Below are positions 33,743-44,487 of a stretch of 64,000 nt of DNA, piece by piece. The position numbers were made by a program, and so were the translations under genes. The notes beneath the pieces are model-generated. The model made no database searches and was not told the DNA's origin. It saw only the letters and a list, made by a program, of their open reading frames with translations. The stretch's first letter is position 1; each line of letters starts with the position of its first letter. This stretch comes from Muraenolepis orangiensis (Eukaryota > Chordata > Actinopteri > Gadiformes > Muraenolepididae), in contig CM051004.1 of the NCBI GenBank assembly GCA_027704905.1, positions 8,931,121 through 8,995,120 of the forward strand, given 5' to 3'.

Positions 33743-36700
33743 ATGGCCAACAGAACCGTGAAAGATGCCAACAGTATACACGGAACCAACCCCCAGTATC
33801 TGGTGGAGAAGATTATTAGGACTCGAATCTACGAGTCGAAGTATTGGAAAGAAGAGTGTTTTGGGTTAACGGGTGAGTCGTGTGTCTGCGAAGGATATTC
33901 ATCCGTTAGTTAGCCCGGTAAGCTAGCCTCGAAATGATGACCTAAGTAGACGTGTAACCCTATATGATAGTATAATATACGATTTGATATATGTATACTA
34001 TTAGTTATTTACTTACTTACTCATTCATTCATTTATTTATTTATTTATTTTCTTGAGGGGTGGATGGAGGAAGACGATAGATATGGATAGATGGGTGAAT
34101 TTATGAATTCAGGAAAGAGGTGTGGATGGATGGATGGATGGATTAATTCATGGAAGGAGATGTCGATGTGTTAACTGTTATACTGCGTCTCTTCTCTTTG
34201 CAGCCGAGCTTGTGGTGGACAAGGCTATGGAGCTGAAGTTTGTCGGGGGAGTTTACGGAGGAAACATCAAACCGACTCCTTTCCTCTGTCTCACCCTGAA
34301 GATGCTCCAGATCCAACCCGAGAAAGACATTATCGTGGAGTTCATCAAGAACGAGGATTTCAAGTGTGTTTGATGCAATCCTGTATATAATATCAATCAA
34401 TATATATATATATATGTATATGTGTTCTTTAAGCACATATGTCAATATGTCATAAGTAGTTGTTGCCCCCCATACGTGCATCAGGATCATGTACTGTATG
34501 TAGGATCATGATTTAGGTTTGTGTGATCATGATTGAATAGTCACTAGGGAGGCACACACTGTTGCCACTGTTCCATATCTAGGGCCGAAACTACACTGGT
34601 CTTTTGAACCACTTTCCAACGTCGAATTTGAGAGTGGCCACTGTAAAAAAAAAATAATAATAATAATAATTCTTCTGGCTGCTGATACTTTGTTGATACA
34701 CTGTGAAACAAACATTAGGGCCCAAACTACCAGTGTAATTCCACGGTGGTAACGCTGTGTGTGACTTGTGTGTTCCTACATGGTCCTACAGAGCACATGA
34801 GGAACCTTTTTAGGGCTACATACACATATACCACCTATATTATGAATGGGATGTTAAATACACTGTACAAATCATGCCAAGCCACAATTTATTTCATGAT
34901 GTATATCATTTTCAGCATTCACTATCCACACACATGCTTCTTAAAGATGTTTGGATTTCCCGCCTGTCATACTGGCATTTCATTCTTTGAAACACCTGAA
35001 TTTGCGTACTAATTAGTTGTCGTTTTTTTTCCCCCTAGGTATGTTCGCCTGCTTGGAGCAATGTACATGAGGTTAACTGGCACCTCTGTTGATTGTTACA
35101 AGTACCTTGAGCCTTTATACAACGACTACAGAAAAATCAAAAGTCAGAACCGAAATGGAGGTTAGTGAATTTTTTTCTTTGGTTGTTGGATTATGCAGTG
35201 CATGCATTGAGTAACGGTCTTATTAAGTACAACTTTAACGAAGGGTTTTTCATTTTAGCGTCTTACCTACACAAACATTTGAGCAATATTTTTTTTACTG
35301 TCGATTTATAAGACTGCAAGAATACAACAGACCCCTGCTGGGCTCACTCTGCACCAACCTTTCGTTACAGAGTTTGAGGTGATGCACGTGGACGAGTTCA
35401 TCGACGAACTTCTTCACTCGGAGAGGATGTGTGACATCATACTGCCCAGGCTGCAGGTACGTGGCTGTAATGTCTATAGTGCACCTGTACAGCCTTCCCC
35501 AAATGTGTCTGAACTGTGTGCGTGCGTGTGTGTGTGTGTGTGTAGAAAAGGCAGGTCCTTGAGGAGGCCGAACTCCTGGACACACGCATCAGCGCTCTGG
35601 AGGAAGACCTGGACGAGGTCGAGAGCAGTGATGAGGAGGACGAGGAGGAAGAAAAGGTAACTTGACTGGCCGCATAATGTACCGCCCTCGTTCCCTAACA
35701 CTGAGCCATTGTGCGACGCTGCTGTTCCAAGTCAATGGACTATTGTTTTGGCCATTTCCAAAATGAACAACCTGACGTCCTCCTAATCGTTTTTTAACTT
35801 TTATTATATAGCCAGAGAGAATACCGACTCCTGAGCCTCATAGACGGAGTTACCGTGACAACGACAGGCCCCGCCGCTCGCCCTCACCACGCTACAGACG
35901 CAGCCGCTCCCCTAGGCGGTCAGCTTCCACTTTACTTGACTTTTGTTTGTTTGTTTACTTCACGAGTAAACCTATGTCTTGTCAGTCTTCTGTGTCTTGT
36001 TATCGCCTCACAATGATCTTGAAATTCGTGCAATTGCCTCTTTTCTCCTTCTCCAGGAGGAGCCGATCACCCAAGAGGCGAAGGTACGCCACTGCTTAAT
36101 AGTCACAGTAGTTATTATTTATTTTGTCCTGATCACTGATCCATGTTATTCGAGTGTGTTTCTGGAGGTGTTCTGTGTGTTCATTGGCTCCCCCCCTGTG
36201 TCCAGCCCGTCTCCGAGGAGAGAGCGCCATCGCAGCAAGAGCCCCCGGCGACACCGGAGCAGATCCAGGGAACGACGCCACAGATCCAAATCCCCTGGTA
36301 AGTTTAATTTAAATGTTTTTATTTTATCATCATGCTTTGTAATACTATGGACTCGTGCTACTAATATATGAGGTAACAATTATCCTTTACTGTGTGTCAG
36401 AAACACGACACTACTATAAAATGCAAGCTACCTCGCCATGCCCGAAAGTAAATACATAATATATATATATATATATATGGTTTTCATTTTAATTTGGTGA
36501 ACATAGCTTCCTCCTAAACTTTCCAGTGAGTAATAAAAACCTACTGGTTTTGGTTCAACGCTGTGCAATATAACCCTACATGTCACTTACCACCAGGTCA
36601 CCACAGAAGTCACAGACACCGCAGTCACTCAAAGTCTCCAGAGAGGTGAGTCTGAACTGAGTGCAGTGTGAATTGATTTGCACAATGTTGAAAACAAACT

Positions 36701-36867
36701 GAAGGAACCGGTTACCACTGCTATTTCATTATTATTAATTGATCTGCTATGAACAAACCCATGAACAAAAGCCAAAATTGTTTTCATTGAATTAATTATA
36801 CTATTTCTGTTTTTATACCAGGAGTTCAAAAAAGAGTCACAAGAAGAGCCGGAGAGGAAACGACTAG
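33743..36867 (+). CDS. prpf38a: Pre-mRNA-splicing factor 38A (PRPF38A), 10 exons
   Basis: Component of the spliceosomal precatalytic B complex, acting in the nucleus. Exons: 33743-33872, 34204-34363, 35039-35160, 35371-35456, 35546-35656, 35812-35918, 36057-36083, 36206-36297, 36597-36645, 36822-36867. All are GT-AG with agreeing phases, for 309 codons plus TAG (human 312). The N-terminus MANRTVKDANSIHGTNPQYL and the following 180 residues form the highly conserved PRP38 domain. An acidic Glu/Asp-rich coiled segment in exon 5 follows. Exons 6-10 encode an Arg/Ser-rich tail ending KKSRRGND. The start is the first ATG of exon 1, 20-odd bases after a (GAA)n/CCGGAAAAGC promoter segment. Exon 5's acceptor is preceded by (TG)n and not by a clean pyrimidine tract. 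Confidence 0.97.
34396..34425. repeat. (TA)n in PRPF38A intron 2
   Basis: Short TA-rich run with a TATGTATATG end. Confidence 0.8.
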
Positions 36868-37089
36868 TCAACTTTCACATTTTTTTAGTTCATTTTTTTT
36901 TTATGTTATCGAGCGGAAAATTCCATTCCAAAACGTGTCACGTTTGTAACAAACTTTGACCTGCATGTCACAGTGGAGGATCTACAGCCTGTTCAGGTGG
37001 GGTTTATTGTTCTCCTGGCAATATGATAACTTTGTGATAACGGGAACCATAAAATCATTTGCCAATTCAAATGTCTTTTGTTTGTTATT

Positions 37090-37095
37090 TTTATT
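37090..37095 (-). terminator. Candidate polyadenylation signal for IFIT copy 1
   Basis: AATAAA on the minus strand about 175 bp past the IFIT copy 1 stop. It lies in single-copy sequence just outside the duplicated block (which starts at about 37182), so the other copies do not have it. Confidence 0.4.
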
Positions 37096-37230
37096 AAAGA
37101 TAAATCATCGCCTTCTACAAAAACAATTGTTTAGTATTGGGTAATTACACAAAATGTGCTCTAACTATTCTTTCATTGTCTGGATGATTTTAACACTGAT
37201 ACATTTGACAACTTATGAAAATATTTAAGA

Positions 37231-37236
37231 AATAAA
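37231..37236 (+). terminator. Candidate polyadenylation signal for PRPF38A
   Basis: AATAAA about 365 bp after the PRPF38A stop and only about 35 bp before the facing stop codon of IFIT copy 1. The same AAGAAATAAAGGATTTAG sequence is repeated at the 3' side of IFIT copies 2-7. Confidence 0.5.
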
Positions 37237-37269
37237 GGATTTAGTCTAATTTGGTTGTACAGTTGCATA

Positions 37270-38745
37270 TCATTGTTTTGGTTGTGGTGTGATGCGCACC
37301 TCCAGTTTGGCCAGAAAGTCTTCAATTTCTCCACACATTCGGTGCGTATTTCTTTTTTTGATCTGTTGTAAAATGTGTATGCTGTTAGTACGAAAGTAGG
37401 AAGGATGCTGTATTTCTGCTGCCTTCATGTGATATTCTATTGACCTGTATCTGTCTTGGAGGTGAAAGTTTAGGAATTTGGCATATTTGTTATAAAGCAT
37501 CTGCAGCTGGGGAGGCTCTGAATGACTTGCCAACAACTCCTTGAATATCTCATCACTTTCCATCTTGTTATGCTGGGTTGACTCTGCATATAAATTGGCC
37601 AGGGAGATCTTGGCTATAAAGAAAGTATGAGGATACAGCTTGACCACCTCCGTGTACAGCACGATGGCCTGTTCTCTCAGGCTATGTATGAGACTGTCCC
37701 TGTCGTCTGAAAAGACCTTCCACTTGTAACAGCGCGCCAGACAGTCCTTAAGATGCCGTGCATTTGGATGTCGATCGGAAGCCTCCTTTGCAACGTCGAT
37801 GGCCTCGTCGAGGGACCCGTACCGTCTGTACAGTCTCAGCAGGGGTCTGATCCCGCTGTAGATGCTCTGGGGCCTCCTCAGCACTCGCTCGGCCAACTTA
37901 CGGGCTTGGTCTTCAATCGCTCCGCCGGTCTCGGCGAGTCTTTCCAGGTAAACTGCAGCGATGTATAAGTTATCTGGATCTCGTTCAGTGGCTCGTCTCA
38001 GCACCTTCAAGATGTTTGCCTTCTGCTCTGGTGACGGGTCTTTAGATGAAATGGACAACGCCAACGCGTGGCTTGTGGTCCACTCCACCATGTCCGGCTC
38101 CACCTCGATTGCTTTCGTGAAGTACTCCACTGCTTTACTTTTGCTGGCTGGGCCGAAATTCATGAGTGTCCACGCTTTCTCGGCAAGGACCTCCTGGTGG
38201 AGCTGCTCCTGTATCGGAGACGGGTATTCCCGCAGCAGTGCCTCCACCTTGCCCACGTACACCAGGCTCTCGGCATGCTCTCCCATGTGATAGTGCAGCC
38301 AGGCGAGATTCCCGTAGTTGACCAGCAGCCAGGGGCCCTCGTCTGAGACGGTGTTCCTCACCTGACGGAGGGCCTCCGCCGCCGTGCCGAAGCAGCGCAG
38401 CGCGTCCTCCAGGGTGGAGCCCGTGGTGTCCTCTTGAGAAGCCAGCTGGAAGTGGATGTGCGCCCGCAGGTTGTAGATGTGTCCGAGCCATGGATTTCCC
38501 TGGTCAGTGCCGATGTCCTCCAGCTTATCCCTGAGATAGAGAACATTTGACCTGGTGTTGTCCAGCTCCCACGTGAAGTGGCACTCTAATGCACCCAGAC
38601 GGGCCCTCAGGGCCGGGGTCCCGAGGACACCACTGGACGGGGGATAAAAAGACAAGCATTGAGTTTTCAATTAGTTACCAAAGAGTTGCCAATTGATTCT
38701 ATATAATTATATTTGACTTCAAATTAGCCCGTGTTTTTACCTCAT
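37270..38745 (-). CDS. IFIT-like protein, copy 1
   Basis: Interferon-induced protein with tetratricopeptide repeats. In mammals the family binds non-self RNA 5' ends or translation factors in the cytosol and is strongly interferon-induced. Exon 1 (38745-38741) codes only ATG-AG and exon 2 (38632-37270) the rest, with GT-AG splicing, giving 455 residues beginning MSGVLGTPAL. The in-frame ATG upstream in the intron is not the start. Family hallmarks: ALECHFTWEL (16-25), LLVNYGNLAWLHYHMGE (104-120) and AEKAWTLMNFG (152-162), with a continuous series of TPR helices to about 425. The unique C-terminus reads VRITPQPKQ, followed by TGA. It converges on PRPF38A, with stops 402 bp apart. Its promoter falls into the 100-N gap. 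No subtype name is assigned. Confidence 0.93.
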
Positions 38746-38789
38746 CTCAGCTCAGTAGTTTGTAGAGACTGAAGTATGCCCCGTGTCTC

Positions 38790-38889
38790 NNNNNNNNNNN
38801 NNNNNNNNNNNNNNNNNNNNNNNNNNNNNNNNNNNNNNNNNNNNNNNNNNNNNNNNNNNNNNNNNNNNNNNNNNNNNNNNNNNNNNNNN
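38790..38889. other. Assembly gap (100 N)
   Basis: Exactly 100 N, the conventional size for a gap of unknown length. It falls about 45 bp upstream of exon 1 of IFIT copy 1, at the left edge of the 7461-bp repeat. Confidence 1.
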
Positions 38890-39976
38890 CTTCCCAGTAC
38901 GAACACTTGAATAGCCCTTATTTTAATTATTAGGTCCTAAAAGTTGTAAAAATCCCCGATAGCCATCCAGGGAGTTATTTGCATAGGCATAATAAACGCG
39001 CATCAGATCCACGGGACTGCGCGGCCAGCGCGTTCATGTGACACATCCTGTTCTACAGGCTTCCTGCGGTCTGTATCATGGATGGATTAACACAACTAAT
39101 AATGGATATATTGCAGATATTGGCTGTAATTCATAACTTGTATCATCTTATAATACTTCAGTGGGCTGTATGCAGTAAATCCGTTATCGTGAATGTTTGA
39201 AAACAAAGTTAATGCAATAAACATAAATCCGTTATCGTGAATGTTTGAATACATAAAGTTAATGCAATAAACATTAATTAAAGTCTCAGTTACAAAACAG
39301 TAACACAAACTACACAACACAACATAAACGGAGTTTAATGTAGCTGTATGTCATTTACTATTTACTACTATCATGCAGGTCAAAGCCACAGTGGAACATC
39401 TCTACATCCATGGATACAGCACGTTTTGAATCGGTTTATTTGTTATTTCTCCGATCCTGATTATGATATGTTGGTTTATGTGTCTCATTGATACATCCAT
39501 GGTTTTAGCCCAATAGTTTAATGTTGTAATATCGTTGTTGTAATTTACTTTATAACATATATAACAGCCTAAAATAATAATGTATAATCTATAATGATAC
39601 ATTTCCATGCACAGTGATAAATAATACATTTAACATTTGCTTTTATCCAAAGCGGCTTACAAGAAGTAATTTGAAAAAGACAATCTATTTCTGTGGTAAA
39701 TAAAGATACGAGTAGAACAAGTTCCCAGCATTCCCGATTGCAGGCCAATAAAGAAAATCTTCCCAACTACTAGGATGCCCGCATAATGTCATAACGTGCA
39801 TTAACAACATGAACGTACAATATGTTAAAAAACAAAGTGCTTATAAGCGCAAAGAAGCAGTTTGGAGGCACATTCTCATTTGTCCATTGGTTATTACAGT
39901 TGTACCAACAAGTTGATGATTTCAACACTGATACATTTGACAACTTATGACATATTTAAGAAATAAAGGATTTAGT
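38890..39976. other. IFIT intergenic spacer
   Basis: AT-rich spacer repeated in front of every array member. It holds a direct duplication of about 48 bp (39178-39224 and 39226-39275, core CCGTTATCGTGAATGTTTGAA) and a CTTTTATCCAAAGCGGCTTA fragment of a common fish repeat (39640-39659). From about 39914 it matches the PRPF38A 3' end, including AATAAA at 39961-39966. No gene. Confidence 0.7.
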
Positions 39977-41979
39977 CTAATTTGGTTGGACATTTGCATA
40001 TTGTTTTGGTTGTGGTGTGATGGGCTCCTCCAGTTTGGCCAGAAAGTCTTCAATTTCTCCACACATTCGGTGCGTATTTCTATTTTTGATCTGTTGTAAA
40101 ATGAGTATGCTGTTAGTACGAAAGAAGGAGGGATGCTGTATTTCTGCTGCCTTCATGTAATATTCTATTGACCTGTAGCTGTCTTGTAGGTGAAAGTTTA
40201 GGAATTTGGCATATTTGTTATAAAGCATCTGCAGCTGGGGAGGCTCTGAATGACTTGTCAACAACTCCTTGAATATCTCGTCACTTTCCATCTTGTTATG
40301 CTGAGTTGACTCTGCATATAAATTGGCCAGGGACATCTTGGCTTTTAAGAAAGTATGAGGATAAAGCTTGACCACCTCCGTGTACAGCACAATGGCCCGT
40401 TCTCTCAGTATCGGGAGACCTTCCCTGTCGACTGAAAAGACCTTCCACATGTAACAGCGCGCCAGACAGTCCTTAAGATGCCGTGCGTTTGGATGTCGAT
40501 CGGAAGCCTCCTTTGCAACGTCGATGGCCTCGTCGAGGAACCCGGACCGTCTGTACAGTCTCAGCAGGGGTCTGATCCCGCTGTAGATGCTCTGGGGCCT
40601 CCTCAGCACTCGCTCGGCCAACTTACGGGCTTGGTCATCAATCGCTTCGCCGGTCTCGGCGAGTCTTTCCAGGTAAACTGCAGCGATGTATAAGTTATCT
40701 GGATCTCGTTCAGTGGCTCGTCTCAGCACCTTCAAGATGTTCGCCTTCTGCTCTGGTGACGGGTCTTTAGATGAAATGGACAACGCCAACGCGTGGCTTG
40801 TGGTCCACTCCACCATGTCCGGCTCCACCTCGATTGCTTTCGTGAAGTACTCCACTGCTTTACTTTTGCTGGCTGGGCCGAAATTCATGAGTGTCCACGC
40901 TTTCTCGGCAAGGACCTCCTGGTGGAGCTGCTCCTGTATCGGAGACGGGTATTCCCGCAGCAGTGCCTCCACCTTGCCCACGTACACCAGGCTCTCGGCG
41001 TGCTCTCCCATGTGATAGTGCAGCCAGGCGAGGTTCCCGTAGTTGACCAGCAGCCAGGGGCCCTCGTATGAGGCGGTGTTCCTCACCTGACGGAGGGCCT
41101 CCGCCGCCGTGCCGAAGCAGCGCAGCGCGTCCTCCAGGGTGGAGCCCGTGGTGTCCTCTTGAGAAGCCAGCTGGAAGTGGATGTGCGCCCGCAGGTTGTA
41201 GATGTGTCCGAGCCATGGATTTCCCTGGTCAGTGCCGATGTCCTCCAGCTTATCCCTGCGATAGAGAACATTTGACCTGGTGTTGTCCAGCTCCCACGTG
41301 AAGTGGCACTCTAATGCACCCAGACGGGCCCTCAGGGCCGGGGTCCCGAGAACACCACTGGACGGGGAATAAAAAGACAAGCATTGAGTTTTCAATTAGT
41401 TACTGTAGTATAATTTCTACTCGGTGGAATAAGAATCTTCTCAGAGGTCCGGATACTAAGTTCAAGATGTTTATTGAACAAAGCATCAAATGAAAGCATC
41501 TGCTGCAGCGAGATGGAGCCTGCCGTGCCAATTCGCAGAACTGGCGACGCGCTCCTTTACCAAACTTTATATAGACAATAGTATCACAAAACATCCACTA
41601 CTCCTAGTGGTCAAAGTAACAAACATCAACTTAATACTATTGGTCTGAGAGGTACAACCAGCGCTCTGGTTGGTCACGGTGTCTTCATTGTCACATACAA
41701 GTTTACGGCTCAAACCCCCAAGGGGGGTCGCATTCCTGGCCCTATCTGCTGGTCGCATCTCCGGCAACCCCAGGGGGTTGCCTTCCTGGCAACACCTTTT
41801 GGTCACTTCAATACACATGGCCCTTACAATGCATACAGTATCACAGATAATGCATACAGTATCACAGATAGTGTTTTAGTTGTATACTTAGTGTATAAAA
41901 ATACACTACATTACCAAAGAATTGCCAAGTGATTCTATATAATTGCATTTGACGTCAAATTAGCCCGTTTTTACCTCAT
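39977..41979 (-). CDS. IFIT-like protein, copy 2
   Basis: Exon 1 is 41979-41975 (ATG-AG) and exon 2 is 41357-39977, for 461 residues. A 3-bp deletion removed the TGA used by copies 1, 3, 5 and 7, so translation continues seven residues (YANVQPN) to TAG. Relative to copy 1 the first 255 residues differ at about five sites. The rest carries most changes: RRSGFLDEAID, MWKVFSVDREGLPI-LRERA (two residues shorter), FLKAKMS and DSYRSIEYYMK. Intron 1 holds a solo LTR. A hAT element lies about 230 bp upstream of the ATG. The frame is intact, so it is probably functional, though its IRF-like promoter site is mutated. Same TPR fold as copy 1. Confidence 0.92.
41404..41910 (-). mobile_element. Solo LTR in intron 1 of IFIT copy 2
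   Basis: 507 bp, TGTAGT...ACTACA ends, flanked by a 4-bp duplication TTAC (41400-41403, 41911-41914). The empty site is visible in copy 3. Read on the minus strand it has TATATAAA (41573-41566) and AATAAA (41475-41470) in LTR order, so it lies in the same orientation as the IFIT gene. No internal retroviral genes are present. The short duplication and TG...CA ends indicate an LTR retrotransposon or endogenous retrovirus. The family is not assigned. Confidence 0.85.
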
Positions 41980-42098
41980 CTCAGCTCAGTAGTTTGTAGA
42001 GACTGAAGTATGCCCCGTGTCTCACTGTCATGTGAAACTTATCGTTTGGACCTCCCAGGTGGAACTTTATTCCAGCATGTGGCAAGCATCTACTTGCC

Positions 42099-42106
42099 AA
42101 TATAAA
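42099..42106 (+). promoter_or_regulatory. Mutated IRF-like site, copy 2 promoter
   Basis: Reads AATATAAA where copies 3, 5 and 7 have AATAGAAA (IRF core AANNGAAA). The G needed by IRF proteins is changed to T. Identical change in copies 4 and 6. Confidence 0.35.
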
Positions 42107-42212
42107 CCACATTCGACGTTGACAGGTAGGCTAAATTCAATCGATTGGTAATAAAGTTAATCCTACTCCCTTAAATTCTTCCGGTCTACGTCTCTCCCCA
42201 TTGAGTTCAATC

Positions 42213-43214
42213 TAGTGATGTGTCGGTCGCGAACGAGCCGGCTCAAAGAGCCGGCTCTTTTTAGTGAACGACGGGACCGGCTCGCACCCGAGAACGAGCC
42301 GTTATTTATTTTTTTACGGGTGCTCCGCGTACATGCAGTGACTGAATGTCACTGTCATGACTGCATGTCATGCTGTGCATCACGTGAGGATAGATAAGGA
42401 GGGAGGGGCGGCGTGTGGTCAGTGCTGATAGCTGAACAGAGGGAGGGGTGACACTTCACACGGGGAAGTGTCAGTTTGCGTCGCGCAAATAAGATAAGTG
42501 AAAGTAGGAAAAGAAGCAGCATTTGGCTGCATTTTAACAATTGTGCAAACACAAAGGCAGAATGCAGAATTGTCAACATGAAGCTCTCATATAGAGCAGG
42601 GTCCACAAACCACCTCCACAGGCTCTTGAGAACTGTGCATCCAACAGTTCAGTTGGAAGAAAAAAGGCAGGCCAGACTGCCTGCTTCTGCTTCTGTGTGT
42701 CTACTCCACCTGTTGTTGCTGCAGCTACAGGATCTACCCTTCATGCATCAGGTACCCAAACACCAACAGCTGCACAGACCTCAATAAGCCAATTTATATA
42801 CAATGAATGGCAATGGCAAAGGCAATGAATGACCCCAGCTAGACAGGACATAGTGGATGAAGAATAGGCCAAAATTATTGCAAGTGATTTCCAACCATTT
42901 TCCATTGTGGAGGACAAGGGATTCCGAAGCTTCACACAGGCTCTCAATCCACTGTTCCTCCAAGCAGGAAAACACTCTCAAAAAATAATTCCGAGACTGT
43001 ATGATAGAGAACGTGCTTCACTGCAGGCCAGGGTTAAGGAAGCTACTGCAGTTTGCCACTGATTGCTGGACATCAAGAACCACCACTTTCATGTAAATAA
43101 AAGGTATATGTGGTAAAATAGAAGAGCCGTTTGGGAGCCGAAAGAGCCGGCTCTTCTTGGTGAGCCGAGCCAAATGAGCCGGCTCACTCAAAAGAGCCGG
43201 AATTCCCATCACTA
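42213..43214 (+). mobile_element. Internally deleted hAT (ZBED-like) upstream of IFIT copy 2
   Basis: 1002 bp with TAGTGATG...CATCACTA ends and subterminal GAGCCGGCTC palindromes, flanked by the 8-bp duplication GTTCAATC (42205-42212, 43215-43222). Copy 3 shows the empty site. The plus strand keeps transposase scraps: a BED finger part (KLSYRAGSTNHLHRLLRTVHP, about 42580-42640) and a DFQPFSIVEDKGFRSFTQALNP-like part (about 42880-42950). The catalytic core is missing. Confidence 0.92.
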
Positions 43215-43222
43215 GTTCAATC

Positions 43223-44487
43223 CCCCAGGAAGTAGGCCAAGCGTTGAGGCAAATGTTCGTAGTGGCCAAACGGTGGAATTACAAGTCGCGCCCAAAACAA
43301 TTTTTTTCCATTGACTAACATGGGAAAAGAGACGTCTATAAACCAGCGTAGATTTATTTTTTTAAATGGAAATGAACTTCCCAGTACGAACACTTGAATA
43401 GGCCTTATTTTAATTATTAGGTCCTAAAAGTTGTAAAAATCCCCGATAGCCATCCAGGGAGTTATTTGAATAGGCATAATAAACGCGCATCAGACCCACG
43501 TGACTGCGCGGCCAGCGCGTTCATGTGACACATCCTGTTCTACAGGCTTCCTGCGGTCTGTATCATGGATGGATTAACACAACTAATAATGGATATATTG
43601 CAGATATTGGCTGTAATTCATAACTTGTATCATCTTATAATACTTCAGTGGGCTGTATGCAGTAAATCCGTTATCGTGAATGTTTGAAAACAAAGTTAAT
43701 GCAATAAACATAAATCCGTTATCGTGAATGTTTGAATACATAAAGTTAATGCAATAAACATTAATTAAAGTCTCAGTTACAAAACAGTAACACAAACTAC
43801 ACAACACAACATAAACGGAGTTTAATGTAGCTGTATGTCATTTACTATTTACTACTATCATGCAGGTCAAAGCCACAGTGGAACATCTCTACATCCATGG
43901 ATACAGCACGTTTTTAATCGGTGTATTTGTTATTTCTCCAATCCTGATTATGATATGTTGGTTTATGTGTCTCATTGATACATCCATGGTTTCAGCCCAA
44001 TAGTTTAATGTTGTAATGTCGTTGTTGTAATTTACTTTATAACATATATAACAGCCTAAAATAATAATGTATAATCTATAATGATACATTTCCATGCACA
44101 GTGATAAATAATACATTTAACATTTGCTTTTATCCAAAGCGGCTTACAAGAAGTAATTTGAAAGAGACAATCTATTTCTGTGGTAAATAAAGATACGAGT
44201 AGAACAAGTTCCCAGCATTCCCGATTGCAGGCCAATAAAGAAAATCTTCCCAACTACTAGGATGCCCGCATAATGTCATAAAGTGCATTAACAACATGAA
44301 CGTACAATATGTTAAAAAACTAAGTGCTTATAAGCGCAAAGAAGCAGTTTGGAGGCACGTTCTCATTTGTCCATTGGTTATTACAGTTGTACCAATAAGT
44401 TGATGATTTCAACACTGATACATTTGACAACTTATGACATATTTAAGAAATAAAGGATTTAGTCTAATTTGGTTGTACAGTTGCATA
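43223..44487. other. IFIT intergenic spacer
   Basis: Spacer paralogous to 38890-39976 with small differences (for example GGTGTATTTG for GGTTTATTTG, and AACTAAGTGC for AACAAAGTGC). The difference set defines a second spacer type that precedes copies 3 and 5. Confidence 0.7.

Noticed and set aside
38135..38491. Overlapping antisense and alternative-frame ORFs in each IFIT copy (e.g. Gly/Arg-rich 118 codons, plus-strand 109 and 92 codons)
   Set aside because: They recur only because the IFIT exon recurs. They are frame shadows of a GC-biased coding exon with no independent support.
38633..38670. MKTQCLSFY... as the IFIT N-terminus
   Set aside because: It lies in the intron. A consensus acceptor and the upstream ATG-AG exon give the standard IFIT start. 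It could matter only for LTR-initiated transcripts.
39096..39766. Small minus-strand frames in the spacers (74, 75 and 65 codons) repeated in each unit
   Set aside because: AT-rich, no family features, and conserved only because the whole unit is duplicated.
41400..41910. Small frames within the LTR (64, 69 and 83 codons)
   Set aside because: LTRs are noncoding here. No retroviral protein motif is present.
42476..42787. A 103-codon BED-finger gene in the array
   Set aside because: It is a fragment of an internally deleted hAT with clear ends and target duplication.
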